Part shown: one piece after another, positions 1 through 12,268 of the stretch | How the letters are laid out: each line of letters opens with the position of its first letter | Numbering within the stretch: position 1 is the stretch's first letter | Source of the DNA: Triglochin maritima | Taxonomy: Eukaryota; Streptophyta; Magnoliopsida; Alismatales; Juncaginaceae | Reading direction: 5' to 3' | DNA length: 64,000 nt | Assembly (NCBI GenBank): GCA_963682175.1 | Contig: OY821789.1 | Span: forward strand, 5,890,001-5,954,000 | Position numbers and translations under genes: made by a program | Notes under the pieces: model-generated | What the model was told of the DNA's origin: nothing | Seen by the model: the letters and a program-made list of their open reading frames with translations, nothing else | Database searches by the model: none

Positions 1-285
1 GCGACAAAAACTTTACTAAACTGCTAAATGTCGCCCACGAATTACTTAAATCGCCCGCGTCAATTACCGTTTTGTCGTTCTCTCATTTCTACTTACATAT
101 CTTTCCATTTCATTCTTCCACCACCACTCTCTCTTCATATGTCATTTAATCATCAAAATCAATGTCTCGGAGACCAGGAATGAAGCCAGCGGACCCCAGT
201 GTACTCGAATACGCTAATATTTCCAACTTCTTTTTATAAAAAATAAAATAAAATTATAGGGCGTCTTCGGCAGACGCCCATGCCT

Positions 286-287
<2 letters not shown>

Positions 288-325
<38 letters not shown>
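288..325 (+). repeat. 38-bp poly-G tract
   Basis: An uninterrupted run of 38 G follows a small perfect hairpin (GGGCGTCT, short loop, AGACGCCC) at 260-280. GACGCCC recurs just after the run (336-342) and at 2388-2394. Runs of this length are rare and unstable, so the exact length may not be real. Confidence 0.9.
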
Positions 326-326
<1 letters not shown>

Positions 327-771
327 CCTCCAACAGACGCCCCATTTTTTTTAAAAAATTGATTATTGATTAGTTATAATTGTTAATTAGTATTTTTTTT
401 GTTAATTTAGTAACTTAAATCAATTTAGTGAAATTTTATTTCTAAAATTTAATTAATAGTCATCATGTAACCGTAAATGAAAAGAAAATTCATACTCTTA
501 CTCGTTGTACATGCTTACGAAAATGATTCATCATCTCGTCATCCACGTAGATGGGGGATATCTGCTTCGGTTAGGAGGGAGAAGTATATTTTACGTCGTC
601 GTCGGACACGTGATGACTCCTTCGATAACGAGGAAGTTTCGGATGAGGTGGAGGGTGACGACGACGAGAGTGGCGATTTGGGCCCGTATGGGTTGGAGTT
701 GGAGCGGCATGAGGAGGAGAGGCAGGGGGTGTATGGTAGAGGACGGGGGCGAGAAGAGCAGTATGGTAGAG

Positions 772-2286
772 TGTTGGCTTTTTACATTAATCTATATTTT
801 GATGATTTAATCAACCTAATCTTAATTATGATCATGTAGAGTAACACACATGTTGTATTGCATATATATTGTTTTGTGTTAACCTCTACAGGTGATCAAT
901 ACTCAAAGAAGAAAGCAAATCAAGCTCATTTGAAGACATGTAATTTGTGTTTCTTTGAGTCTTAGAACTTTGTATAATTGAGCATATTTGAGTTAAAAAC
1001 TACTCAAACACACATTAGGTCCCCTATAGAAGTCACACGAAATTTCATATAATTTGGACTTCAATAGATCACCCAAACTTAAACTGGAAAACACTAAACC
1101 AAAACCTAAACAGTCTGCCCTCATTCGGTCGACCGAAATAGACCGTTCGGTCGACCGAGTGATCAAATATCATGTTATTGTTTAACTGCCCAAGTTCGGT
1201 CGACCGTCCTGACCTTTTCGGTCGACCGAGTATCAACAAATTTCCGACTGTTTGTTTTGTCGTATATACCCAACGGTCGTATTCGTATTTTCTCCAAATA
1301 CCCCAAATACATTTAGTGTATCGGTCGACCGAGGACCTTGTTTGGTCAACCGAACTTTTTTTCTTTGACAAACCCAAAGTGTCTGTTGGTTTTTGGTCGA
1401 CCGTGGACCATGTTTCGGTCGACCGAATATGATCTTGATTGTCAACCCCAAAGTGCCTGGTGTGAATCGGTCGACCGAACTTATCTCTGTGTTCGACCGA
1501 TCACTTAAGTGTACCTAGATTATAACATTTGGCGGTCGACCGTTCTTTTACCGGTCGACCGAGCCGCGTCCAAAATTGCCTAACGGTCGACCGAACAGCC
1601 TGATCCGGTCGACCGAACTTACTCAGAATTGGGTCCTGTCAGTTTCTGTTTTATGTATCTTACATAATCTTTACCCAATTCATCCCCAACGGTTATAACT
1701 CTTTTGGAGCTTATAAATAGAGTTGTAAAACACATTTTAACACAACTCTCCCACTATTATTTGTCCCCTATATTAGAGAGAAAATTTCAAACACTCTAAG
1801 CCTCAAACCTTCCACACTTTAGTCTTAAATCATATTCTCACTCAAGTGTGCTCAAGATTAGAGAGTGTTGTTCCATTGATTGATTGTCAAAGAAGTAATG
1901 GTCTTGGTGAAAGCCCAAGACAAGAGTATAGACTTCGGTGAGAGCCTGAAGTGTCCCTCTCGAATTGTGAGAGGAGGAGCCAAGTTCGGAGAGGGTTGTT
2001 CGCGAGCTGGAAGATTGTAAGGACGTTCTCTCCCGTCCCGGAACTGGGAGTTGTTAGTGAAGTCGTGAGCGGAGCTCAGTGATCTGAGCGGAGCTTGCAA
2101 GAGAGGACTAAGACCCGGGTGGGGTGCCGAACCTTTATAAAAATCTTCCGACTCCTTGTGGTTTGCATTATCTCTTTCCTTTACTTGCTTGTTTACTTTT
2201 AAATTCTGGTGCATATCTTTGATCGTTAAACAAGTAAGTAATTAGAGTTAAAAGTGATTAGAATTAGAGACCCTCGCGATCCTACA
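772..2286 (+). mobile_element. Solo LTR A (1,515 bp) with exact 5-bp TSD
   Basis: The element starts TGTTGGC and ends CCTACA, the usual TG...CA borders. It is flanked by TAGAG at 767-771 and 2287-2291, an exact 5-bp target-site duplication. No primer-binding site or gag/pol is adjacent, so it is a solo LTR. U3 carries about a dozen CGGTCGACCG palindromes (1126-1616). A TATA box, TTATAAATAG, sits near 1710 and the R/U5-like part follows. The plus orientation is inferred from U3-TATA-U5 order. It does not resemble the LTRs at 27548 or 34059 outside the palindromes. Confidence 0.85.
1126..1616. repeat. Palindrome array (CGGTCGACCG) in U3 of solo LTR A
   Basis: About twelve exact GGTCGACCG cores, usually as TCGGTCGACCGA, are spaced irregularly (about 15 to 100 bp) over 490 bp, with further one-mismatch copies such as GGTCAACCG. 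The sequence between the palindromes is not repeated, so this is a dispersed motif array, not a simple tandem repeat. It ends ~95 bp before the TATA box. The position suggests an enhancer-like or hairpin-forming role, which is inference. Confidence 0.85.
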
Positions 2287-2897
2287 TAGAGGACATAAAC
2301 GACATGGTAGTTCTTCTACTCCTGAGTATCTAGTTTGGAAGGGTAGAGATGGTAGGTTTGTGACCATGGGGGATGTGTTTTTTTGCAGACGCCCCGATTG
2401 ATTTTTTTATACTTAACCTCGCCGAATCTAGATGTTTCGCCAGACATTTTCGTGGTGTTGATACTAGTATAGTGAGAAAAACTGAGACAAAAACCTTATT
2501 TTAATAGACGAGACGAAATGAGTATTAAATGGAATGTAAAGAGCAAAACAGTAATTGGCGCGAGTGATTTAAGTAATTTGTAAGCGATGAATAGTAATTC
2601 CCAAACTTTAAGGAAGTTAGGAACTTAGACTTTAGAAATAATTTTAGAGGGGTGTTATTAAGAAGGATTAAAAAAATATGCAACTTGAGTTTGGACATGA
2701 CCTTCGTGAATTAAAATTTTGCATTTAAAATGAGTTTTCCGACTTTCACTCAATTTTTTTCCATGAAAGTTGAATTTTAAACTTCAATCATACCTTTTAG
2801 GATTGGATCGGGTTAGTCAGTTCAATTTTAGGACTGAGACGAGTCAAGTTTGAACTCGTAAACTGAATCAACCCGACCCGTGCATCCATATAAATAT

Positions 2898-3679
2898 TGT
2901 TGGGATGGGATCTAACGATGCTCTATACAAAAAACGGATAAAAAATGCACAACAAACACAAACCGAATATTACATGCGGAAAAAACTTAACGTCTGGTCA
3001 TCTCTCAATCTTAAATGCAACAAGAAACACACACAAGATAAAGGAACAAGCAATAACAAACACACACCTGAAACAATTCACGACACATGCGTTTTACAAG
3101 GTTCAGCAACGTGCCTACGTCCTTAGGGTGTCTCCTGCGTGTTTCATTTTCTTCTTCCGCTTCTCCAACAAGAGAAGCAACCGAGATTATAAGTTTATGA
3201 AGGCAATATGTCCTCCAAAGCACTCTAGATCTCTCTCAAGTCCTAATATCTCAATACTCAATGAAGGGAATAGAATTGTACGTTCTACACAAATTAGGGC
3301 AAGATAACTCTTAAATAAACGACTCAAAACCATACAGAAACGTGTGCAACGGTCGATTGTACTTGTCCATTGGTCAACCGCTCCATAGGTATTTTCGATA
3401 ACTGCTACTTTCCGGTTCATCGGAATGCCGCATCGGTCGACCGCTCTGACTTCGAAAAAGTCCATGTTATTTTCGGTCAAACAGTGTCCAACACCGGTCG
3501 ACCAAACCTCCACATTCGTGTGCTCCTGTTAAAATCGGTCGACCGATCTGACTTCAAAAAAGTCCATGTTATTTTCGATCGAACGATGTCCAACATTAGT
3601 CGACTGAACCTCCATATTTGTGTGCTCCTGTTAAAATTGGTCGACCGAACAATTTTAACACGTTTACGTATGATTAACA
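2898..3679 (-). mobile_element. Solo LTR B (782 bp) with exact TSD, abutting the SPIRAL1-like promoter
   Basis: Read on plus it starts TGTTGGGATGGG and ends GATTAACA, flanked by AATAT at 2893-2897 and 3680-3684. The palindrome cluster (3340-3650, partly decayed: GGTCGACCG, GGTCGACCA, GGTCAACCG) lies near the right end. U3 therefore probably lies at the right and the LTR is on the minus strand, with its TG-start at 3679. No internal retrotransposon sequence is adjacent. Just left (about 2800-2890) is a remnant with inverted GATCGGGTT / AACCCGACCCG, probably an old hAT-type MITE. Confidence 0.85.
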
Positions 3680-3681
3680 AA

Positions 3682-3687
3682 TATAAA
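3682..3687 (+). promoter_or_regulatory. Putative TATA box of the SPIRAL1-like gene
   Basis: TATAAA begins two bases into the right target-site duplication of solo LTR B. The expected start site ~30 bp downstream (about 3712) leads into a pyrimidine-rich leader ending in a GT splice donor at 3777. Removing the LTR joins CATATAAATAT to AAACC, so the insertion fell inside the original TATA region. Confidence 0.5.
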
Positions 3688-5339
3688 CCAAATTTCAACA
3701 ATAAACCCCATCGGCTCCTCTTCCTCCCTCTCCACCACTCTACATCTCGCGTCCGAATCCAGATTCCACCGTTCAGGTATTAATCTGATCCCACACCTCA
3801 TCTTCCGTTCCATAGATCTGTGCATCAATCGCTAGATGTTTCTACTTCTCCCACGATTCGATATCGGATCGGCTCGCTAACCCCACCGACTCCTATTTTA
3901 ACCGGATCTGCTCCAGATTCGGTTTCTATCCCCCGTACTAGACGCGTTTGAACTGTTTCGGTTGCGTAGAGTAGTAGATCTGGGAACAATTTCCAGTTTT
4001 GAAGTGTTTTCGGCTTTGGTGTGTGTGACATTTTTTAGATTTCGATGGGATTAGATGATTTGTATCTGATTTTGTGGGGGTGATGTGTTTGGAAACTGTT
4101 ATCAAGTGAAACAGTTGTTTCGGCTTAACTGTGATAGTGATAAAGAGTCTGTCTATAAGCTTAGACTTATAGTGAATGTCCAACTGTGATGGTGTGTTAT
4201 ATCGAATTGCGGAGTTTGCGAACTTCGTGGAAGTGTTGGCCTTGGGACGGGTCGGTGCATAACTCTGTGTGTTTATGAAACCAGAAAACTGCTTTAGTTT
4301 GACTAGGTTAGACTCCATTTCATCTGAATTTTGTTAGACCAGTGCCAGACCAGACAAATCCATTAGCTTGTATAAATGTATAATGATGTAGTTGTTGAAA
4401 TCTCGTTTTTCACCCTCTCCGCAACTTAAATTGCAGTAAGGCATATTGGGAAGTTTGCTGATTATGTTTCCAAGAGGTTGTCTGAGTTAAATATGATGTA
4501 TGTTGGTATATGGTAATTTGTAAGCTTGTCATTTAGTTTTGAGTCATAGGTTAATTAGATACAGTACAACCATATGGTTCAAGATAGAAGGCTATAGAGA
4601 GTGCAGCTTTCTCTTTTATGTGTGGTCCAGTTTGGGGCACCATGTATTCTGTAACCGTAGCTTCTTTTCACATCCAAGAAAAGGAGATTATAACGATAAT
4701 AATAGTTGATATTCCATGATAAGTAAAATGATTGTAGAATATAAGACATCATATATTTGCAAGGAAGTTTGAAGTTTTGTTATGCTTTCCCTTGTTTGTT
4801 GACAAAGAAAAGGAGACTATTAGTCATCTGTTTCAGTAGAGTTGAATTATCTACATGCTGCTTAAGTAATTGGCTTGGAATTGTGGTTGGATAAAACAAA
4901 CTTATTTAATGTTGGTGTGTATCCATTTTCCTACGTCATTACTTCATTGGCCGTATTTGTTGACACTTCTTTATGTTAAATATGTAAGCACAGATGAGAT
5001 GATGAGGTTTAATAGTGCAAAATGCTCGGCTGACAAAGGAAAATGCTATGATTAAAAGTTATGGTTTGAGTAGTGGTGTCCTAGCTAAAATAAGGAGAAT
5101 CTAGTTCAGCTCCGGAATTTAACATTAACAAATTTATCGTAACACTGTGAAAGAACTTCATTTCATCATCTGTATACTAAAAAGGTTGAATAGACATGAG
5201 TGTTAGTAGCTTTTTATTTAGCTTAAGATGCAACCAACAGTAGTTAATCTCAATGTTCTCTCGATCTCCTATACATTATGCTTTTCCATGTGACATCATG
5301 CTGTGTCTGGAATCTTGGTATTCAAACAGAACCTGGAGA

Positions 5340-6095
5340 ATGGGCCGTGGTGTCAGCAGTGGAGGGGGGCAGAGTTCACTAGGTTACCTTTTTGGTAGTG
5401 GCGAGGCACCAAGATCTACTCCAGCTGCAGAGAATGTGGAACCTGTTCGTAAACCGGCTCCTACCCCTGTTGATAACACTAAGCAGATTCCCGCTGGCAT
5501 CCCAGGAAATCATGTAAATAACTACCATCGTGCTGATGGGCAGAATAGTGGAAATTTCATCACGGTGTGAACCTCTTCCTCTATCTCTATGTGGTTGATA
5601 CAACCAGATTCATGAACAATTTCCTTTCTTGGTATTCAGTTGCTGACACTTGTAGTAGCAGAACCACCTCTTCGCTAGGTGACCTGTTAGCTAAGGACCT
5701 TTAAGGCTTCCCCAGGTGCACACCTAGAAAAACCTTTGACCTTTTGCTTCAAGTGAGTAAAGTGTTAGCACGTTCTTTGTGCAAGAACCCTAGCAAAGTC
5801 CCTTAGATTGATTATCGGCTAAAACCAGTAACCACTCTATATTATTCTTGTGTGAGAGTTGTTTTCAGGCATTTATCATCAAGATGTTCCTGTTTTGCAC
5901 CGTAGTGTTTTACAGCATGTTACCATCAAGTTCAGATTCAGCAGCTGTTAATTCAAAACTCACATTTTAAAATTTAAAATATTTCATTTTTCTCTATCAT
6001 AACTAGTTTTTATGCTGCAGGATCGACCTTCAACAAAGGTGCATTCTTCCCCTGGTGGTGGCTCTTCTCTCGGCTACCTGTTTGGTGGTAACTGA
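5340..6095 (+). CDS. SP1L: SPIRAL1-like microtubule-associated protein
   Basis: A 99-residue protein with two coding exons, 5340-5564 and 6021-6095. It begins MGRGVSSGGGQSSLGYLFGS and ends SSPGGGSSLGYLFGGN. The repeated SSLGYLFG motif at both ends is the signature of SPIRAL1 proteins, and ~100 residues is the normal family size. Plant SPIRAL1 proteins bind cortical microtubules and control directional cell expansion. The ATG lies 11 bases after an acceptor at 5329. A leader exon (about 3712-3776) and a 1.55-kb intron in the 5' UTR are likely, because a pyrimidine-rich leader with a clean donor lies upstream. Its upstream promoter has been displaced by solo LTR B. Coding exons are certain; the leader exon is inferred. 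Confidence 0.9.
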
Positions 6096-9071
6096 TGTCC
6101 CCATCGCCCCTTCTTGTCTGAATGTTTCATTGTCGTTAAAAAACATTCATGTCCCTGTTCTTTTCTATTGATGGATTCATATATGTTTGCAATCGAGCCA
6201 TTTTACTTGAATTTGTGATGCAACGTTTCTGCTTATGATGTTCTGTACATTCCAGTTGAACAGTCAGATTATTGTATTGGTGACACACAATTGCCTGAAC
6301 GTTGCTTAGTCAGCTAACCAGGTGCCATCAAAGATTACACTTGTAGCCTTAGATTAGCATTTGATCTTACCATTTATTCAATTGTCTTCTTCTTGATTAG
6401 TGGTGGAAAACCATTAATTCATTTTCATGTTGGTTCTTGGTGATATAGTCTCAGTTTGGGATTTTCCTTGGCTCTTATTTGACAACTTCTCATCTTTTTT
6501 ACTTAGTACTTTATTTGTTGGCCATTTTTGTGTTTGCTTAGATTGTCTTGGGTTTATCGCATTCACAAGTCCAATATAAGCCTTCGTATCTGGATTCATC
6601 GGGGAATGGGGCTGCACATTTAGTTGTTAATGGTTATTGTTATTATAATTATTGCTTTTAATGTGAGCTTTGGTCGATTGAACAAACTTATAGCTGTATT
6701 TTTGGGGGTCCCTATGTGCTTTTGGCTTTTGACATGTATATGTGATGTCTTTCCCAGCATGTTTTTTTGTGATATCTCAGCATGACTTGAGCTAGTTTTT
6801 TTAGAGACCTTAGCTCATCAAGTTAAGAAATGGAGCCACTGAAGTATATTTCTTGCTTGAGCTTTCCATTTTCCTTTGGCGCATCTTCACTGCTCATATG
6901 ACAATCATTGTTAAGAAATGGAGTCATTGAAGTATATTTCTTGCTTGGGTATTCCATGTGATGTTATGAGCAATTTCCGAATTTGGAAAACTTTGAGTAG
7001 TTCGTTCAATTTGCTAGATTCCTTTTATGCAGGTATTACAATGCTGCACAAACTTGCTACGTAAGCCCTTACGCATTAATGCTGATAGTTTGACATCAAT
7101 CAGTGTTCAGCTAAAATGGGGAAAATTTGTAACGAGAGCTGCAAGCCTTGAATTATTTACCGAAATCGTTAGGTTGACTTTATTACAGTTTTGAAACATG
7201 CAAGAGTTCTTGCATTCTGATGATGCTTTTCGAAAATACTCGTCGATGAGAGCGTCCTGCTTTATATGGAGTTAAACGTACTCCGTATCAAACTTGAGTA
7301 CAAATATCTGATGACATTGTTTACTTAAAGCTTCGATTGAATTAAAGGATACTTGAGATATATTACGAAATATCAAAGGATATTGTGATATTCGTTTTAG
7401 AAGATTACTTTGTCTTTAACTTTGACACTAATAAGTGATGCCCTCTTTGGTATTTTATAGCCTCACTTATTGTATTTTGTCGAGTTATTCAGCTTGCATG
7501 TGTATCCGTATTTGGAACTATTTGGAAAGGTATCTTTACGGTTGAAGCTTGATTGATACCTTCCCATATTACCGTAGCTGCGTAGCACCGCTTTTTAATT
7601 TTATAACGAAAAGAAAAATTGCACTTACAAGCTTCTACTTCAAGCAGTAATCATATGTTACCATTCATTAATAGCAATTTGCACATATACGCTTTCAATC
7701 ATCTAATGTGCATTGTGAGTTTCTGATATGACGCCGCCAATAATCCGGGACAAGTCAAACACAGCCATAATGATTTTGCTAATTAATTTTTTTCACGTTG
7801 GTTTAAAATCATGTTTAAAATTATAACTGTGTCTGTGTTACTCCAATCGTATTAACTCATGTCTTGATCATCTCTTGCCATTTCTGTGGACAATTGAAGC
7901 AAAAATAACCACAGAAATCTTCTCCCTCAAGCCCAAGCTAGATTGTCGGCATATTAATACAACATTAGTTGCTTTCTTTTTGTTAGTGGTAAAGATTAAT
8001 TTTAGTCAATTCGGAAAACTTTAATTATGAGATAGCTAATACCAAAGATTGAATTCCACGCATCTTCGTGTTTAATATGAGATTAAAAAAAATCCGTAAT
8101 TTATTTGTAGGAGTGGAAGTCCGTATCTTCATTCCTTTGGAACAACTAAAAGTATAATAATGGATGTTTACTGTATTTTGTAATGTGGAGTTGGCAATTG
8201 CAAGTCTTAGTTTTAATCTCCAAAATTTGATTGCATTAAAACGATAGAGTTTTGAGGTGCGTTGACCTTGCCAGCTGCCCACTTGCCCAGCTTATCTTCC
8301 ACAGTTTTTAGCTTCCCAACTTAATAATATCCTTCCTTAAATTCCGATCAATAACTTGTCTGTAATAGCAACAATGAATTATTCTACTTCACTGCCGCGC
8401 TCATAGCGAATAACACTCGTACTGTATTGCATGCAAAATTTGTGGAAGATATGCACCACTTAAACATATAAAAAATAATTTTTTTAATGGAGCTATTGCC
8501 AAACAAGTTGGGTCAAGTTTATGTTTATTTCGTTAAGCAACTCAACCATAACTGAACTTTATTTTGATTAACCAAGCTCCAAATCAAACAGAAATCTATC
8601 TTTCAACTATAGCTAAGCCAGAAAATGAGTGAATTTTTTCATGGGTACCCTATTGCTCTTGCGGAAATTACTTCCTTGCCTCGATATAAGTTCGGAAATA
8701 GTCACAGCGAACTCGTCAAATAAAATAAATTACACAAAAATATTATAAGTTTTGTATTGCATGAAACATAATTAATTTGATTTTATTAATGAATTTAACA
8801 TGTAATCACTATTATAACTTACCAATCATCATTATGTATCAAAACAGTCACGTCAAATTACGTATCATTTACCATTCTTGACCCATACACAAACTTCTTT
8901 GCCCCCACCTCACTTTAATTTTCGAAATTTACATCGACAAGCCAGGTAAAAATTCCTAAATTACTGGTCAAGCACTTTACAATTCAATCTCAATACTTTA
9001 GTAACAATCACACAAACCATTTTGCCTAACCATACGTATCCGGGACGGGTCGACCTATTGACATGTGCATA
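6096..9071. other. 3' UTR of SPIRAL1-like gene and gene-poor intergenic DNA
   Basis: The 3' UTR probably ends within the first few hundred bases. The rest is AT-rich and I see no credible gene, RNA gene or complete mobile element, apart from the short direct duplication at 6822-6958. Confidence 0.5.
6822..6958 (+). repeat. Short direct duplication (~49 bp, two copies)
   Basis: GTTAAGAAATGGAG, then GAAGTATATTTCTTGCTTG and a TTCCAT end, occurs at 6822-6870 and again at 6910-6958 with a few substitutions. The spacing is ~88 bp. It appears to be an old local duplication without coding potential. Confidence 0.7.
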
Positions 9072-9272
9072 TAAGGGTGAGTTTTAGTCCGGGATTAGAT
9101 CGAAGACTATTTTTTTTGGAAGACCGGACCGAATAAATTTGGATCGGTCTGGTTCGGTCCAATACCCGAATTTTACTCACAAAATCTTGGTTCGGTCCGG
9201 GACCAGACCAGACCAAAGCCCGAATTTTTGGTATCCCCGAACAGAAGATCGGACGAAGTTTGTTCACCCTTA
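9072..9272. mobile_element. hAT-type MITE (201 bp)
   Basis: The left end reads TAAGGGTGAGTTTTAG and the right end is its inverted partner, ...TTCACCCTTA. The interior is rich in GGTCCGG/CCGGACC blocks, as in the common plant hAT-type MITEs with TAGGGGTG-like ends. The flanks TGTGCATA (9064-9071) and CGTGCATC (9273-9280) match at six of eight bases, fitting an old 8-bp target-site duplication. It lies ~250 bp upstream of the KATNAL2-like leader. Confidence 0.7.
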
Positions 9273-11651
9273 CGTGCATCTCCCAACTCCCAACAACTAA
9301 ACTACAGTCAGGGTTGAGAGTGCAATTTCCCCAAAAGAATCTTCCACAGGAACACAACGCCTATGCTTTGGCTCTCCCATTTTTCTGGTGAAAAAAACGG
9401 AATCTCTTCAAATCTCCAACTCACATCTTTCACACTTGTCTGTATTTGCGAATTATAAACACTATAAAACGACCAAAGAGAAGAAGAAAAGGGGATCGAA
9501 GCAGCAATTCCTCTTAATCTCTACTTTCCGGTGGAGCTTCGGACTTGGCGACGCTGCTCGATCGATCTCCATCCACAGGTCCGTAAAACTCCGCCTCGTT
9601 TGTTCCGCCGTCGAATCCGACCCTAAATCCTGCTTCCTCTCCAGTAGAGCTCCGGATCGATGTGAAATTTCGTTAATTCCGATGCTCGGGAGTTGGAATC
9701 TCCCATTTTAGGGCGTGGTTTCGTCGGAATTTGACTTCGGAGTTTTTAACTTCATAGCGTGTTATAGGCTCTGTGAGTTCGGATTTTGTTTCGGAATAAC
9801 GGGGTTTTGTGCTGTTTTGTGTTTTTAGATTAAGTGGAGTTAAAGATGTTTAATGGATTGTTTGGGAAGAAGAAGGAAGAAGAGCGGGAGGCATCCGAGA
9901 ATCATGTTGTCTCCAATGGGAGGGCCGTGAATTCATCCGGCAGGGCGATATTCGAGGAGTTTGAGATTCAGGTGGATTTTGTTGTCGATATGAGCCTATG
10001 AGGTTAAACTTTGTTCCGGAAGTCTAATGTGCTTGGTTGTTTTGTTTCAGGAGTCAAGAGGTACGTCGCTTGCGCCTGCTATAGCAGATGAAAAACCGTA
10101 AGGCTCCAATTTCTGAAAGAACTATATGTTGCTAAATTGGTAGTATTGTTTGCGTTGGCCGTAGTTTTTTGCTTCATGGAAATGCCTGCCTGTTTAAATG
10201 GTTCAAATGCACGCTTTGCTTTTTCATGAGCTATTCACAAATCTGAACATGACATATGGTTCCATTGAGATCTAATGAGGCAGGAGTGGGATGCTTATCT
10301 GTGGTGAATCTCGCAATTCAGGAATGTTGTGAAATGCCAGGAAAATGATAGGTCAAATGGTTTTTAAGGATAGTTTTGGTAAATTCGTAGCTTTTGTTCA
10401 TGGTAGTTGATAGTTGAACACAAAAAATCTTAGATTTCAAGTTACACCTTTTGCATCTTCTTTGTATTTGTTGACCTAAAATTGTGCAAATGAATATGCA
10501 ACACTAAACGGTTATCTTAGTACTAGTAATGTTATAATAAGTACATGGTTGATTACTAGTCAGTGTTATATGGCAGAACTTTTTAAATATAAATTAAAAA
10601 GGTAAATGAGTTAAATTCAAATTAATTGAAAAAAGGTTAAATTCAAATTAAAATATAAACCAGGAATGCTTGTGAGTTATGAGCAGGATGGTATTTCAAA
10701 AGTTTTTTATTGTTTTGCAGGAAAAAACCTCTGCTTCCTCCTTTTGAATCCTCAGAAATGCGCACTCTGGCGGAAACCTTGTGCAGGTAATCTTTCACGC
10801 TTCAACAGAAGACGGTCTCTGATTCCTGAAGCTCGTCTTTATTTATAATTTATGCAGACATAATCCGTGGAAGTCCCGATGTGAAATGGGAGAGTATCAA
10901 AGGATTAGAGGACGCTAAGCGTCTTCTAAAAGAAGCTGTTGTCATGCCAATAAAGTATCCCAAGTGAGTCTTTTAGTATGTTCTGCAATTGGTATGACTT
11001 TTCAGGAATTAGAGAAAATACTTTGTGGTTGGAATTTAGACTACTAGACAAAGTTCTGGACCTAGGTTCACACCAAAAAACAACACACTGGTAAAATTCA
11101 CATGAATTCGGTATGCATTACCACTAAGTATTCATGTATATTTGAGCTGATAATTTGTTCAGGTTATCTATGGAAAATCAGATACATACCATTTTACCGA
11201 GAATTTTCATTGGTTCAGATAATTATGATTTGATTGATGCAGTTCCCTATGTTTTCTTTGAGTTGGATAGCATATATTTAAAATTAATCTAGACGAATTC
11301 GATTCTGAAATATACTAGAACCTATAGTTATAGATATTGTTATTGTAATCAACACTAACTTCCTTAGAAATTGGAATCGAACCAATTCGTGGATAAGATA
11401 TTTTCTGTATCGGGCATGTTGTCTTAATTAACCTTGTTATCTATATTTGAATGTACATCACGGTAGCTCACTTTCTTTAAAAAGGAAAATATATGTTCTG
11501 ATATATCCTTTTCCCCAAATTTTAGGTACTTTACTGGGCTTTTGTCACCCTGGAAAGGTATTTTGCTTTTTGGACCGCCAGGGACAGGAAAGGTGTGCAA
11601 TATGCATTTCCTCTTATGTTACCTTATTAAATGAGCTGTATCTTTCATCAA

Positions 11652-11960
11652 TATTTGCTAAGACAGAACTTAATTCTATCCTGATTTATTAACAGAGATG
11701 GCTCAGATATGTCTGCTATTATGTTCTGCTGACCTTAGAAGTTAGAACCTTCACTTCTCTGTTTTTAGGGCTTCAAATTTTTTTGAAGCTTCATACCACA
11801 TGATATATTTGAATTTGCTAACACTGAATTTGATTCTATCCTGATTTATTCATGGAGTTCTGCTGGGCCTAGAAGTTAGAACCTTCATTTCTCTCTGTTT
11901 AGTGCTTCATAAGTTTTTGAAGCTTCACAACAACATGATATATTTGAATTTCATTACGAT
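11652..11960 (+). repeat. Tandem duplication (~160 bp x2) in intron 5 of the KATNAL2-like gene
   Basis: The segment from ATTTGCTA and CTATCCTGATTTATT to GATATATTTGAATTT is present twice in direct order with an offset of ~161 bp and moderate divergence. Both copies lie inside the intron between 11592 and 12017. Confidence 0.65.
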
Positions 11961-12004
11961 TTGTCACACCTATAGCAGAGGAGTTTATTAATTTGTTTAT
12001 ATGA

Positions 12005-12268
<264 letters not shown>

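Larger units (their letters stand above)
162..2401 (+). pseudogene. Plant-mobile-domain-like transposon ORF, split by an LTR
   Basis: An ATG at 162 opens a short segment (MSRRPGMKPADPSVL) like the start of plant mobile domain / MAIN-like proteins. A second open segment from about 540 to 771 is rich in Arg and acidic residues. It is cut by the LTR at 772-2286. If the LTR and one copy of its 5-bp duplication are removed, the frame runs straight on from 2292 to a TGA at 2401 and includes STPEYLVWKGRDGRFVTMGD. So the ORF was open when the LTR inserted. The region between 230 and 540 is poorly explained and includes the poly-G tract. The family assignment rests on the short N-terminal motif and is tentative. 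Confidence 0.4.
1..2600. mobile_element. MULE-like TIR element, interrupted by a solo LTR
   Basis: The first ~90 bases and the reverse complement of about 2480-2600 match over ~55 bases at roughly three quarters identity; the shared core reads AATTACTTAAATC, then a CGCG stretch, CAATTA and GTTTTG. These look like terminal inverted repeats. Inside are pieces of a plant-mobile-domain-like reading frame and three copies of a GACGCCC motif. Plant mobile domain genes are known passengers of Mutator-like elements, so MULE is the likeliest class. The left end may lie before the window, so no target-site duplication can be read. Confidence 0.5.

Noticed and set aside
1069..1451. Overlapping ORFs on both strands in the palindrome region
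   Set aside because: They are translations of the self-complementary CGGTCGACCG array and give no family motif; the region is LTR U3.
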